This document shows positions 34,087 to 45,704 of a stretch of DNA of 64,000 nucleotides, one piece after another. Origin of the DNA: Pelomonas sp. SE-A7 (GTDB lineage Bacteria > Pseudomonadota > Gammaproteobacteria > Burkholderiales > Burkholderiaceae_C). A program made the position numbers and the translations under genes. Every line of letters starts with the position of its first letter. The first letter of the stretch is position 1. Below the pieces are notes generated by a model. The model was not told the origin of the DNA, did no database searches, and saw nothing but the letters and a program-made list of their open reading frames with translations. Where the stretch lies: assembly GCF_030345705.1 (NCBI RefSeq), contig NZ_JAUASW010000001.1:1612001-1676000 (forward strand), written 5' to 3'.

Positions 34087-34514
34087 GCCGCCGCTGGATT
34101 CCCGCCTGGTACGGCTGGCTGCTGCTCTGCTCGCTGCTGGCTGGCTGCAGCTTGATCCCGACCCGCGCCGATGCCGACGCGCCGGCCACGCCGGCCGCGC
34201 GACTGGCCGCCGCCCAGGATCTGCAGGCCATGGCCGAGCGCCTGGTGCCCGGCCAGACCCGCATCGAGCAGGCCCGCGCCTGGCTGCCCAAGGCCCGCAT
34301 CATGAGCTTCGACGACGGCCAGCAGATCTGGCATCTGTTCGTGCCCGACCAGGCGCGCAGCCTGTCCTCGCAACTCTCGCCGCATGATTTCGTCAGCTAC
34401 GAGCAGATCCGCGGCCTGGAATTGCAGCTGAAGTTCGATGCCGACGGCCTCCTGAAGAAGAAGCTGCTCAGGACCCAGCCGGGGCCCGGCCAGGCCGCCG
34501 CGCCCGGCCGCTGA
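34083..34514 (+). CDS. Small lipoprotein with BamE/SmpA-like pattern
   Basis: A 143-residue lipoprotein with lipobox LLAGC (Cys about residue 22). LVPGQTRIEQARAWLPKA, then a QQIWHLFVPD strand and LQLKFDADGLLKKKLL, resemble the BamE/SmpA/OmlA fold, although sequence identity is low. It overlaps the secreted-protein gene by four bases. The match is inferred, so it should not be called BamE. Confidence 0.65.
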   Translation: MSRRWIPAWYGWLLLCSLLAGCSLIPTRADADAPATPAARLAAAQDLQAMAERLVPGQTRIEQARAWLPKARIMSFDDGQQIWHLFVPDQARSLSSQLSPHDFVSYEQIRGLELQLKFDADGLLKKKLLRTQPGPGQAAAPGR

Positions 34515-34583
34515 TCGGCACCGATAAAATCGCGCGTTCCGACTTTCCATGACACGGCCTCCAGCGCCGTGCTTCCATAGCCG

Positions 34584-36380
<1,797 letters not shown>

Positions 36381-36386
36381 GGCAGA

Positions 36387-37385
36387 TCAGAGCGCGTTCG
36401 GCACGACCAGGATCTTGCCCTGGCGTTCGCCGGACGCAGCCGCCGCGACCGCTTCCTTGATCTGGGCCACGTCATAGGTGGCCTGCACCGGCGCACTCAG
36501 CTTGCCGGCGGCGATCAGGCCGGCCAGCTCGCCCAGCAGCGCTGCCTGCTGCGCCTGCGGCGTCACGCGGTACCAGCGCGCCAGCCAGAAGCCCTTCAGG
36601 GTCACGTCGCGGAACACCAGCTCGCGCGGCGAGACTATGCAGGGCTCGCCGCTCAGGGCGCCGTAGTTGACGACCACGGCGCTCTCCGCCAGCGTGGCGG
36701 CCAGCCGCATCGTGGCCTTGCCGCCGACGGCATCAATGCCCAGCTTGATGGGCGCACCGTTGGTGGCCGCCTTGACGCGATCGGCCAGATCGTCGCCATC
36801 CACCAGAACCACGTCCCCACCCTGGGCCTGCACACCGGCCACGGCCGAGTCGCGGCGCACGATGTTGACCGTCTTCAGGCCACGCAGCTTGGCCAGCTGC
36901 ACCACATAGCTGCCCACGCCCGAATTGGCGCTGTTCTGAATCACCCAGTCGCCCGGCTGCAGCGTGGCGAAGTCGCTGAGCAGCAGCGAGGCGGTCGGCG
37001 GGTTGACGGTCAGCATGGCCAGCTGCTTGGGGTCCGCGCCATTGGGCAGCGGGATCAGGCGCGCGGCCGGGGCGACCAGGTGGGTGGTCCAGGTGCCGGA
37101 GCCGGCGGGCAGCAGCACGGTCTGGCCAATGGCCGGGCCTTGGGTGTCCGGGCCCAGCTCGACGACACGGCCCACGCCCTCGCTACCGCCCACCGCCGGC
37201 AGCGGCGGCAGCAGGCCGTACTGGCCGGTCAGGGTCAGCACGTCGCTGGGGTTGATGGGCGCGGCCAGCACGGCCACCAGGGCCTGGCCCGGGGCCAGCT
37301 GCGGGCGCTCGAAGGGCACGGCCTCGATCACGGCCTGCGGCACCGGGCCGCGTTCGCTGTACAGGGCTTTGAGCATGCTTGTCAT
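36387..37385 (-). CDS. MDR-type reductase (2-enoyl thioester reductase-like)
   Basis: A 332-residue NAD(P)H-dependent medium-chain dehydrogenase/reductase. NSANSGVGSYVVQLAKLRGLKTVNIV is partly matched here as NSANSGVG plus LKTVNIVRR, which is the MECR/ETR-type nucleotide motif. No catalytic zinc cysteines are evident. ATG 37385 has GGAAG upstream. It is divergent from a LysR regulator, which may control it. Substrate could be an enoyl thioester or a quinone. Confidence 0.85.
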   Translation of the reverse strand: MTSMLKALYSERGPVPQAVIEAVPFERPQLAPGQALVAVLAAPINPSDVLTLTGQYGLLPPLPAVGGSEGVGRVVELGPDTQGPAIGQTVLLPAGSGTWTTHLVAPAARLIPLPNGADPKQLAMLTVNPPTASLLLSDFATLQPGDWVIQNSANSGVGSYVVQLAKLRGLKTVNIVRRDSAVAGVQAQGGDVVLVDGDDLADRVKAATNGAPIKLGIDAVGGKATMRLAATLAESAVVVNYGALSGEPCIVSPRELVFRDVTLKGFWLARWYRVTPQAQQAALLGELAGLIAAGKLSAPVQATYDVAQIKEAVAAAASGERQGKILVVPNAL

Positions 37386-37463
37386 GGGGCTTCCTTCGTG
37401 CCGGCTTCGGCGTTGTTGCTGCGATGACCGAATGCTAGGCAAACCCTTCTCGGAGCAGAATCC

Positions 37464-37496
37464 GTCGTATTCGGCAAATTCTTTTGCCTTTACGAC
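37464..37496. promoter_or_regulatory. Nested palindromes between the MDR reductase and LysR genes
   Basis: An outer pair GTCGTA (37464-37469) and TACGAC (37491-37496) encloses an inner pair GGCAAA (37473-37478) and TTTGCC (37483-37488) with nearly the same centre. They lie 26 bp before the LysR start. The layout is a strong candidate LysR-type operator controlling the divergent pair. Confidence 0.65.
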
Positions 37497-37522
37497 AAAG
37501 ATCACCCGACGAGAGACCCCGC

Positions 37523-38428
37523 ATGGACAAGCTGCGCGCACTGCAATACCTGCTGGCCGTGGCCGACGGCCTGAGCTTCTCGCGCGCGGCCCGCGCCTTC
37601 GGCGTGCCGGCCTCCTCGATCTCGCGCCGCATCGCCGACCTGGAATCGGCCCTTGGCGTGCAGCTCCTGCACCGCACCACCCGGACCGTGCGGCTGACCG
37701 AGCTGGGCGCGCAATACCTGGAGCAGGTGCGGCCCGGCCTGGCCCAGCTGAAGGATGCGGACGAACTGGTCGGCCAGCGCAGCAGCAAGCCCGGCGGCAC
37801 GCTGCGCATCAGCGCCATGCCCGGCTATGGCCAGGCCTTGCTGATGCCGGCCCTGCAGGACTTCGGCGAGCGCTATCCGGAAATCGTGCTGGACGTGCAC
37901 CTCAGCGACGCCCTGGTGGACCTGGGCCGCGACCAGATCGACATCGCGATCCGCGGTGGCCGCCAGCCGCAGGACCGGGTCGTCGCCCGCAAGCTGGACC
38001 CGAACCGCTTCGTGCTGGCGGCCTCGCGCAAATACCTGAAACGCATGGGCACGCCGCGCACGCTGCAGGACCTGGAGAAGCACCGGGCGCTGATGTACCG
38101 CGGCCCCAGCGCCGTGATCAAGTGGCAGGGGCGCGATGAGGAGGACGGCTGGCACGAGATCGCCATTGCGCCGGCCTTCATCAGCAACGACGGCGCCAGC
38201 CTGATCGCCATGGCCTGCCGGCATCAGGGCCTGGTCCTGCTGTCGGAATGGGGCTTGAAGACCGCGCTGGAGCGCGGCGAGCTCGTGCGTGTGGCCCTGG
38301 ACCAGCCGGTGTCGGTGGGACGCGGCGGCGACCTTGGCATCTACCTGCTCTACCTGCAGACCCGCTACCGCATCCCCAAGGTGCGGGCGGCCGTGGAGTT
38401 CCTGGTCGAGCGGCTGGGCGAGGCCTAA
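37523..38428 (+). CDS. LysR-family transcriptional regulator
   Basis: A 301-residue regulator. The winged helix region reads LQYLLAVADGLSFSRAARAFG then ADLESALGVQLLHRTTR. The substrate-binding domain is complete, with VVARKLDPNRFVLAAS typical of the CrgA-like subgroup. ATG 37523 is used; a frame extension upstream lies within the operator. It is divergent from the MDR reductase gene. A bidirectional terminator follows. Confidence 0.92.
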   Translation: MDKLRALQYLLAVADGLSFSRAARAFGVPASSISRRIADLESALGVQLLHRTTRTVRLTELGAQYLEQVRPGLAQLKDADELVGQRSSKPGGTLRISAMPGYGQALLMPALQDFGERYPEIVLDVHLSDALVDLGRDQIDIAIRGGRQPQDRVVARKLDPNRFVLAASRKYLKRMGTPRTLQDLEKHRALMYRGPSAVIKWQGRDEEDGWHEIAIAPAFISNDGASLIAMACRHQGLVLLSEWGLKTALERGELVRVALDQPVSVGRGGDLGIYLLYLQTRYRIPKVRAAVEFLVERLGEA

Positions 38429-38440
38429 CAAGAATGAAAA

Positions 38441-38460
38441 ACGGCGCCCTCGGGCGCCGT
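38441..38460. terminator. Bidirectional terminator between convergent genes
   Basis: ACGGCGCCC-TC-GGGCGCCGT is a perfect 9-bp stem with A-rich sequence on the left and TTT on the right. It can end transcripts of both the LysR gene and the peptidase gene. Confidence 0.85.
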
Positions 38461-38482
38461 TTCAATGATCAGCGAATGCCGA

Positions 38483-40744
38483 TCAGGGCTTCAGGTGGCG
38501 GACGAAGAAGTCCGTCTGGTTGCGGGCCGCATGCAGGCGCGACTTGCGGCCGGCGATGCCATGGGCCTTGCCCGGGTAGATCGTGGTCTCGAAGATCTTG
38601 CCTTCGTTCTGCAGGGCCTCGATCAGCTTCAGCGAGTTCTCGAACAACACGTTGTCGTCGGCCGTGCCATGCACCAGCATCAGCGGCTTGCTGAGGAACT
38701 TGGCGCGCGGGATCAGGTTGGCCTCGGCATAGGCCGGGGCCTTGCCGCCCTGCGTGTCCACGCCCAGGTAGCGCTCGGTGTAGGCCGTGTCGTACAGCGT
38801 CCAGTCGGTCGGCGGCGCGCCGGCATAGGCGGCGGCGAACGGCGTGTCCTCGTCCATCATCGAACGCGCGGCCAGGAAGCCGCCGTAGGACCAGCCGGTG
38901 AAGCCTATGCGGGCCGGGTCCACGCTGGGCACCAGCTTGGGCAGCTGGCGCACGGCGGCGAACAGGTCGGCCACCTCGATCTTGCCGATGGCGCGGTAAT
39001 GCGCATGTGTGAAGTCGCGGTCGCGATGGGCCATGCCGCGGGTGTCCACCGTCATCACGCCAAAGCCCAGGCGCTGCCAGTAGGCTTCCATCAGCATGCC
39101 GCCCGAAAAGCGCCAGCCGACCGAAGCGCCATGCGGGCCGCCATAGGCCTGCACGATCACCGGGTTCTTGCCCGTGGCGCTGGGCTTGAGCGGCGGCGAG
39201 TAGGTGGCGTTGAGCGGCGTCTTGCCGTCGGCCGAGATGATGTCCAGCACCTGCTGCTGCGGCACCAGGCGGGCCAGCATCGGATCCGGCACGCCGCCTT
39301 CGACGGCGATGGGCGCGGCCTTGCCGTCCAGCGAGACCACCCGGCTGGTGGCCGGGACGCCCCAGCTCGATTCGCTCATCAAGAGGCTCTTGCAGGCGCC
39401 GTCGCCCGAGGCCGAACGCCAGCGGCGCGGCTGGCCGGTCTCGATCATCCGGGTCTTGCCGTTCAGGTCGGTCTCGAACAGCTCCTGGCCGCGGCCACGC
39501 TCGGTGGCGCCTGCGAACACGATGCGCTGGCCGGCGGCGCAGACCACGTTGGTAACCGTCTCGGCCTGCTGGGTCAGCTGCTTGATAGCGCCGCTGACGC
39601 GGTCCAGCAGCCACAGCTGGCGGCGGCCGCTGCGCTCGCTGGACCACAGCAGGGCCGGTTGGCCCGAGAGCTTGTGGGCCGGCAGCTCGCGCAGGTCGTT
39701 GTGCAGCTCGACCCAGGCCGGATCGCGCTCGGACAGCACGGTGCGGGCGGCGTTGCCGTTGAACTCGACCAGGTCCAGGCGGGTCTGGTCGCGGGTCAGC
39801 CACTGCAGCCAGGGCTTGCCGTCGGCAAACCAGCCGGCGCGGGCGATGTACTCGGCCTCGCTGGGCAGCGGCAGCGGGGTGATGCGGCCGTCGGCCAGGT
39901 CGATGCGCAGGGCGCGGGTCTTGGCATTGGGCTGGCCGGCGCCGGGATAGCGCTGCTCGGTCATGGCCGTGCGGTCGGCAAAGATCTGGGCACGGACCTT
40001 GATGGGCACCGGGCTCTCGTCCACCTCGATGGCCAGCAGCGACTGGCCGTCGGGCGACCACCAGAAGCCCTTGTGGCGGTCCAGTTCTTCCTCGGCGATG
40101 AACTCCGCGAGGCCGGTGCTCACGGTCTTGCTGCCGGTCTGGGTCAGGCGCTTGGCAGCGCCCTCGGCCAGCGACTGCACATAGAGGTCGCCACCTTGCA
40201 CGAAGGCGACCTGGCGGCCGGCCTTGTCGCACTGCGGCTCGCGGGCGGGCTCGCCGCCGCCTTCGGTCAGCTTGCGCGACTTGGGCGCGGCCTCGCCGCT
40301 CAGCTCCACGGCGTACAGCGCGCCGGACATGGGCACCAAGAGGCGCTTGTCGTCCTCGCCGCACCACTGGTACGAGAGGATGCCGCTGCCGCTGATGCGG
40401 CGGCGTTCCAGGGCCATCTTCTCGGCCTCGGTCAGTTGCGCCTTGGCCTGGCCAATCAGGTCCGACATGGCGAGCAGGCGGCGCGGCTTGCCGGCGGGCA
40501 GCGGCTGGCCCCACAGCTCCATGACCTCGCTGTCGCTCTCCGAAGGACGCAAGAAGGTCAGCCACTGGCCGGCCGGCGAAACGCTGGCGGCACGCGGCAT
40601 GCGGCCTGTCAGCGGCGGATCGGCAAAGATGCGATCCAGGGTCAGTTCGGGTTCCGCGGGGGCTGCAGCAGCGGCGGAGGGGAGGCCGGCGGCGGCCAGC
40701 ATGGCGGCCAGCAGCAGCGGTCGGAGGGTCGGGTGTTTGCGCAT
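38483..40744 (-). CDS. Secreted S9-family dipeptidyl peptidase (DPP IV type)
   Basis: A 753-residue protein with a signal peptide ending near SAAAA, a beta-propeller N-terminal domain, and a C-terminal alpha/beta-hydrolase domain. The catalytic triad can be placed at S619 (GWSYGGF), D696 (HGTADDNV) and H728 (GKAHGIAG). EEELDR near residue 220 matches the Glu motif that binds the substrate amino group. It releases Xaa-Pro type dipeptides. With the S46 peptidase and POT transporter in this window it suggests peptide use. Confidence 0.93.
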   Translation of the reverse strand: MRKHPTLRPLLLAAMLAAAGLPSAAAAAPAEPELTLDRIFADPPLTGRMPRAASVSPAGQWLTFLRPSESDSEVMELWGQPLPAGKPRRLLAMSDLIGQAKAQLTEAEKMALERRRISGSGILSYQWCGEDDKRLLVPMSGALYAVELSGEAAPKSRKLTEGGGEPAREPQCDKAGRQVAFVQGGDLYVQSLAEGAAKRLTQTGSKTVSTGLAEFIAEEELDRHKGFWWSPDGQSLLAIEVDESPVPIKVRAQIFADRTAMTEQRYPGAGQPNAKTRALRIDLADGRITPLPLPSEAEYIARAGWFADGKPWLQWLTRDQTRLDLVEFNGNAARTVLSERDPAWVELHNDLRELPAHKLSGQPALLWSSERSGRRQLWLLDRVSGAIKQLTQQAETVTNVVCAAGQRIVFAGATERGRGQELFETDLNGKTRMIETGQPRRWRSASGDGACKSLLMSESSWGVPATSRVVSLDGKAAPIAVEGGVPDPMLARLVPQQQVLDIISADGKTPLNATYSPPLKPSATGKNPVIVQAYGGPHGASVGWRFSGGMLMEAYWQRLGFGVMTVDTRGMAHRDRDFTHAHYRAIGKIEVADLFAAVRQLPKLVPSVDPARIGFTGWSYGGFLAARSMMDEDTPFAAAYAGAPPTDWTLYDTAYTERYLGVDTQGGKAPAYAEANLIPRAKFLSKPLMLVHGTADDNVLFENSLKLIEALQNEGKIFETTIYPGKAHGIAGRKSRLHAARNQTDFFVRHLKP

Positions 40745-40809
40745 GCCGCATGCTAAGGGCAGACCCGCCCCGCGGCCATGCGGACCTCACCCGATGACTT
40801 CAGTCAGAT

Positions 40810-41037
40810 TCAGTCAGCGCACGCCTGCACCACCGGCGAGGCGTATTCGTCGCCGACCACGGCACGGGCGAACAGATAGTTCTCCAACGCCCGCGGGCTG
40901 AGGTCGTCCAGCGGCACATGGCCTTGCTCGTCACAGGGAAAGGCCAGGGCCCGTCCCGCGTGATAGAGCGACTGGAAGCGCAGCTCGTAGTGGCCTGCGG
41001 CGTGAATCGAAAGTCCCTTGACCGACGTGCTTTCCAT
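40810..41037 (-). CDS. Small conserved-type hypothetical protein
   Basis: A 75-residue protein with ATG 41037 preceded by GAGGGG. It reads like a compact folded domain (HYELRFQSLYHAGRALAFP, then LDDLSPRALENYLFAR), with single Cys residues at CDEQG and QACAD. Two in-frame TGA codons two codons apart close the gene. No family is recognised. It is downstream of dbpA on the same strand, 133 bp away. Confidence 0.65.
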   Translation of the reverse strand: MESTSVKGLSIHAAGHYELRFQSLYHAGRALAFPCDEQGHVPLDDLSPRALENYLFARAVVGDEYASPVVQACAD

Positions 41038-41170
41038 GATGGGCCCCTCTGGGCAATCAGTGCCTCTTGTGATCAAGCGTAGGAGGCATTCGCAAAAGCC
41101 AGCGTGCAATAAGACGCAGCTTTGTCCCCCTGCAACGATTCAACCCCGAGCCCGGGGGACCGAGCCCCCT

Positions 41171-42574
<1,404 letters not shown>

Positions 42575-42608
42575 GGCCTCGATTATCCCGGCCCCTGCTC
42601 GGCTCGCC

Positions 42609-42983
42609 TCAGCGGCTGGGCAGGCGGTACATCCAGACCGCCACGCACAGGCAGATCGCGGCCGGCAGCCAGGCCCAGGCCAGGGGCAAGCGCCAGGCGG
42701 CCATGGCGCAGCCCAGGGTCATCATCCCCCAGGCCAGCTGCTTGGCCCGCAAGGGAATCGCGCGGCGCTCGCGCCAGTTGTGCACCATGGGGCCGAAGCG
42801 CCGATGGTTGAGGATCCAGGCCTCGCAGCGCGTGCTGCCGCGGGCAAAGCAGAAGGCAGCCAGCAGCACGAAGGGCGTGGTCGGCAGCAGTGGCACGAAG
42901 ATGCCCACGATGCCGGTCGCCAGCGCCGTGAAGCCGGCCAGCAGCCAGAGCAGACGGAATGCGAGCGGCGTGGAGCTGGGCAT
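42609..42983 (-). CDS. YbaN/DUF454-family inner-membrane protein
   Basis: A 124-residue protein with three hydrophobic segments (about 8-30, 32-50, 82-115). GIVGIFVPLLPTTPFVLLAAFCFARGS is split here as FVPLLPTTPFVLLAA plus CFARGS, the family signature, followed by HRRFGPMVHNW. Role unknown. Starts lie 27 bp from the divergent alginate-lyase-like gene. Confidence 0.9.
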   Translation of the reverse strand: MPSSTPLAFRLLWLLAGFTALATGIVGIFVPLLPTTPFVLLAAFCFARGSTRCEAWILNHRRFGPMVHNWRERRAIPLRAKQLAWGMMTLGCAMAAWRLPLAWAWLPAAICLCVAVWMYRLPSR

Positions 42984-43010
42984 GGCGGGCCAGTGTAGAG
43001 TGCCGCGGCC

Positions 43011-44009
43011 ATGCCCAAGCTGACCCTAGCGCCCATGCTGGCCTGCCTGCTGTTCGCAGCTCCGGCCCAGTCTGCACCCTGCCCCGCGCCGCCGGCCGCG
43101 CTGGGCGACATGCAGGGAAATGGCTACTACACCGACAAGAACTACTCGATCGTCGATCCGGTGCTGAAGGCCCGCAACGAAGCCGCGGCCAAGCCCTTCA
43201 CCGATTTCGCCGACCAGGTCAGCCGCCGCGCCGACCTGGTCCTGGCCGGCGGGCCCGAAGCTGCGGCGGCCGGCGCCTGCGCCCTGCAGTGGTTGCAGGC
43301 CTGGGCCGAGGGCCGCGCCATGCTGGGCCAGATCGCCACCAGCCAGGCCCAGTACCTGCGCAAATGGACGCTGGCCTCGCTGAGCCTGGCATATCTGAAG
43401 CTGAGGCCGCAGGCCTCGGAAGCCCAGCACAATCAGATCGCGGCCTGGCTGCGCGAGGTGGCCAAGGCCGCGCTGGACCACATCGGCCACAGCAAGGCAG
43501 CACGCAACAACCATGTCTACTGGGTCGGCCTGGCGGTGATGGCCACGGCCGAAGTCAGCGAGGATGCCGCCCTGCGCGACCAGGCCCGCCGCCTGTTCGA
43601 GGAGGCCTTGTCCGACATCCGCGACGACGGCAGCCTGCCGCAGGAAATGGCCCGCGCCGGCAAGGCACTGGCGTATCACAACTACGCGCTGGCGCCCCTG
43701 GTGCTGATAGCCGAACTGGCCGCTCGTCGCGGCGAGGACTGGTATTCGCTGCAGGGCGCGCGACTGGACCGGCTGGTCGAACGCACGGCCGCCGGCATCG
43801 CCGACCCGGCCTGGTTTGTCACGCAAACAGGCGTCAGCCAGGAGCTGCCGCGCGGCGGCATCACCGGCTGGGCCCTGCTCTACGCGGACCGCGGCGAGGC
43901 CCGCCGCCAGAGGGTGGCACACCTGCTGGTGGCGGGCCCGCTGCGCAACGTGACGCTGGGGGGCGAGCTGCAGCTGATGCGCGCACAGCGCCTGTTTGCA
44001 ACACGCTGA
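43011..44009 (+). CDS. Alginate lyase-like protein, PL5 (AlgL) family
   Basis: A 332-residue protein with a signal peptide ending near AQS. The alpha-toroid helices and the motif RNNHVYWVGL match the conserved NNHxYW of PL5 mannuronate lyases. AYHNYALAPLV and QELPRGGITGWALLYA also resemble AlgL. No other alginate gene lies nearby, so the natural substrate is open. Confidence 0.8.
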   Translation: MPKLTLAPMLACLLFAAPAQSAPCPAPPAALGDMQGNGYYTDKNYSIVDPVLKARNEAAAKPFTDFADQVSRRADLVLAGGPEAAAAGACALQWLQAWAEGRAMLGQIATSQAQYLRKWTLASLSLAYLKLRPQASEAQHNQIAAWLREVAKAALDHIGHSKAARNNHVYWVGLAVMATAEVSEDAALRDQARRLFEEALSDIRDDGSLPQEMARAGKALAYHNYALAPLVLIAELAARRGEDWYSLQGARLDRLVERTAAGIADPAWFVTQTGVSQELPRGGITGWALLYADRGEARRQRVAHLLVAGPLRNVTLGGELQLMRAQRLFATR

Positions 44010-44072
44010 CTTGCGCGACGGGCTGGCTGCCCCGAGGATGGCCCTGCCCTCTTCGTTCGTCAGGGAGTCGAC

Positions 44073-45695
44073 ATGCCGTCATTGAAGAACCTGAGCATCG
44101 CCCGCAAGCTGGGCGGTGCGTTCGCCGTGCTGGTAGGCCTGCTGATGCTGTTGGCCTTGTTTGCCTACAGCCGCCTGCATCTGGTGCAGGCCGACTCGCG
44201 CCAGATCAGCGGCAACTGGCTGCCGGCCGTGCGCCTGGCCGGCGTGATGGATGCCAGCGCCTCGGACTACCGCATCGGCCTGCTGCAGACCATGGCGGCC
44301 ACGACGCCCGAGCAGGCCCGGACGGCCGAGGCCAACATGGCCAAGGCCCAGGACGAGATGCGGGTCGCCTCGACCGACTACAGGTCGCTGATCAACGAGG
44401 ACGAAGAGAAACGCCTTTACGAGAGCTTCAACGGCCAATGGGCCCGCTACCAGGAGCTGGCCGGCAAGGCGGTGGCCGCAGTGCGCGCCGGCAATCTGGA
44501 CGAAGGCCGGGCGATCCAGGGCGGCGAGGCACGCCAGGCCTATCTGCAGGCCAGCAAGACGCTGCAGGACCTGGTGGACTTCAACGCCAAGGGCGCCGAT
44601 GCCTCCAGCCTGCATGCCGAGCAGGCCTTCGCCTCGGCCGTGACCTGGCTGGTCGTGGTCTCGGTCGGCGCCGTGGCCCTGGCCGTCGTCATGGCGCTGG
44701 CCCTGATACGCATGATCACCACGCCGCTGGCACAGGCGGTGCGTGTGGCCGACAGCGTGGCTGACGGCGACCTCAGCCAGCAGATCACTTTCGATGGCAG
44801 CGACGAGACCGCCCGGCTGCTGGCCGCGCTGCAGCGCATGCAGCAGGCCCTGGCGGCGACGGTAGGCACGGTGCGCGGCGGCGCCGAATCGGTGGCCTCG
44901 GCCAGCGCCCAGATCGCGCAGGGCACGGTGGACCTGTCGGCCCGCACCGAGGAGCAGGCCAGTTCGCTGGAGCAGACCTCGGCCACCATGGAGCAGCTCG
45001 GCGCTACCGTGCGCCAGAACGCCGACAGCGCCCAGCAGGCCAATCAGCTGGCCCAGAGCGCCAGCGAGGTGGCGCGCAGCGGCGGCCAGGTGGTGGGCGA
45101 GGTGGTCAGCACCATGCGCGGCATCGAGGACAGCTCGCGCCGCATCTCCGACATCATCGCCACCATCGACGGCATTGCCTTCCAGACCAATATCCTGGCA
45201 CTGAATGCCGCGGTGGAGGCGGCCCGCGCCGGTGAGCAGGGCCGCGGCTTCGCGGTCGTGGCCGGCGAGGTGCGCACGCTGGCCCAGCGCAGTGCCGAGG
45301 CGGCCAAGGAGATCAAGTCGCTGATCAGCGACTCGGTCGAGCGGGTGCAGAACGGCACGCAGCTGGTCGATCGCGCCGGCAGGACCATGGTCGACATCGT
45401 GGCCTCGGTGCAGCGCGTGGCCGACATCGTCGGCGAGATCAGCAGCGCCAGCACCGAGCAGAGCTCGGGCATCGCCCAGGTCGGCGAGGCGGTCAGCCAG
45501 CTGGACAAGGCCACTCAGCAGAACGCCGCCCTGGTCGAGGAAAGCGCAGCCGCCAGCGAAAGCCTCAAGGCCCAGGCGGCCAGGCTGCTGGAGGCGGTGG
45601 CGATCTTCCGGCTCCAGGCCGGCACTTCGCACTCGCTGGCCAAGAGCAGCCCGGCTTCGCTGGCCAAGGCCGAACAGCGCTGGGCTGGTTCCTGA
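44073..45695 (+). CDS. Methyl-accepting chemotaxis protein
   Basis: A 540-residue receptor with one N-terminal TM segment (about 10-30), a periplasmic four-helix-bundle domain (4HB_MCP, about 32-190), a second TM (about 190-212), HAMP (RMITTPLAQAVRVADSVADGDL), and a signalling tip with EAARAGEQGRGFAVVAGEVR. No C-terminal NWETF-type tether is seen. Ligand unknown. Confidence 0.94.
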   Translation: MPSLKNLSIARKLGGAFAVLVGLLMLLALFAYSRLHLVQADSRQISGNWLPAVRLAGVMDASASDYRIGLLQTMAATTPEQARTAEANMAKAQDEMRVASTDYRSLINEDEEKRLYESFNGQWARYQELAGKAVAAVRAGNLDEGRAIQGGEARQAYLQASKTLQDLVDFNAKGADASSLHAEQAFASAVTWLVVVSVGAVALAVVMALALIRMITTPLAQAVRVADSVADGDLSQQITFDGSDETARLLAALQRMQQALAATVGTVRGGAESVASASAQIAQGTVDLSARTEEQASSLEQTSATMEQLGATVRQNADSAQQANQLAQSASEVARSGGQVVGEVVSTMRGIEDSSRRISDIIATIDGIAFQTNILALNAAVEAARAGEQGRGFAVVAGEVRTLAQRSAEAAKEIKSLISDSVERVQNGTQLVDRAGRTMVDIVASVQRVADIVGEISSASTEQSSGIAQVGEAVSQLDKATQQNAALVEESAAASESLKAQAARLLEAVAIFRLQAGTSHSLAKSSPASLAKAEQRWAGS

Positions 45696-45704
45696 GCCGC
45701 CAGC

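Noticed and set aside
40799..40817. Tandem TTCAGTCAGA repeat as a regulatory repeat
   Set aside because: Only two copies, at a gene end, with no further context. Considered a small local duplication.
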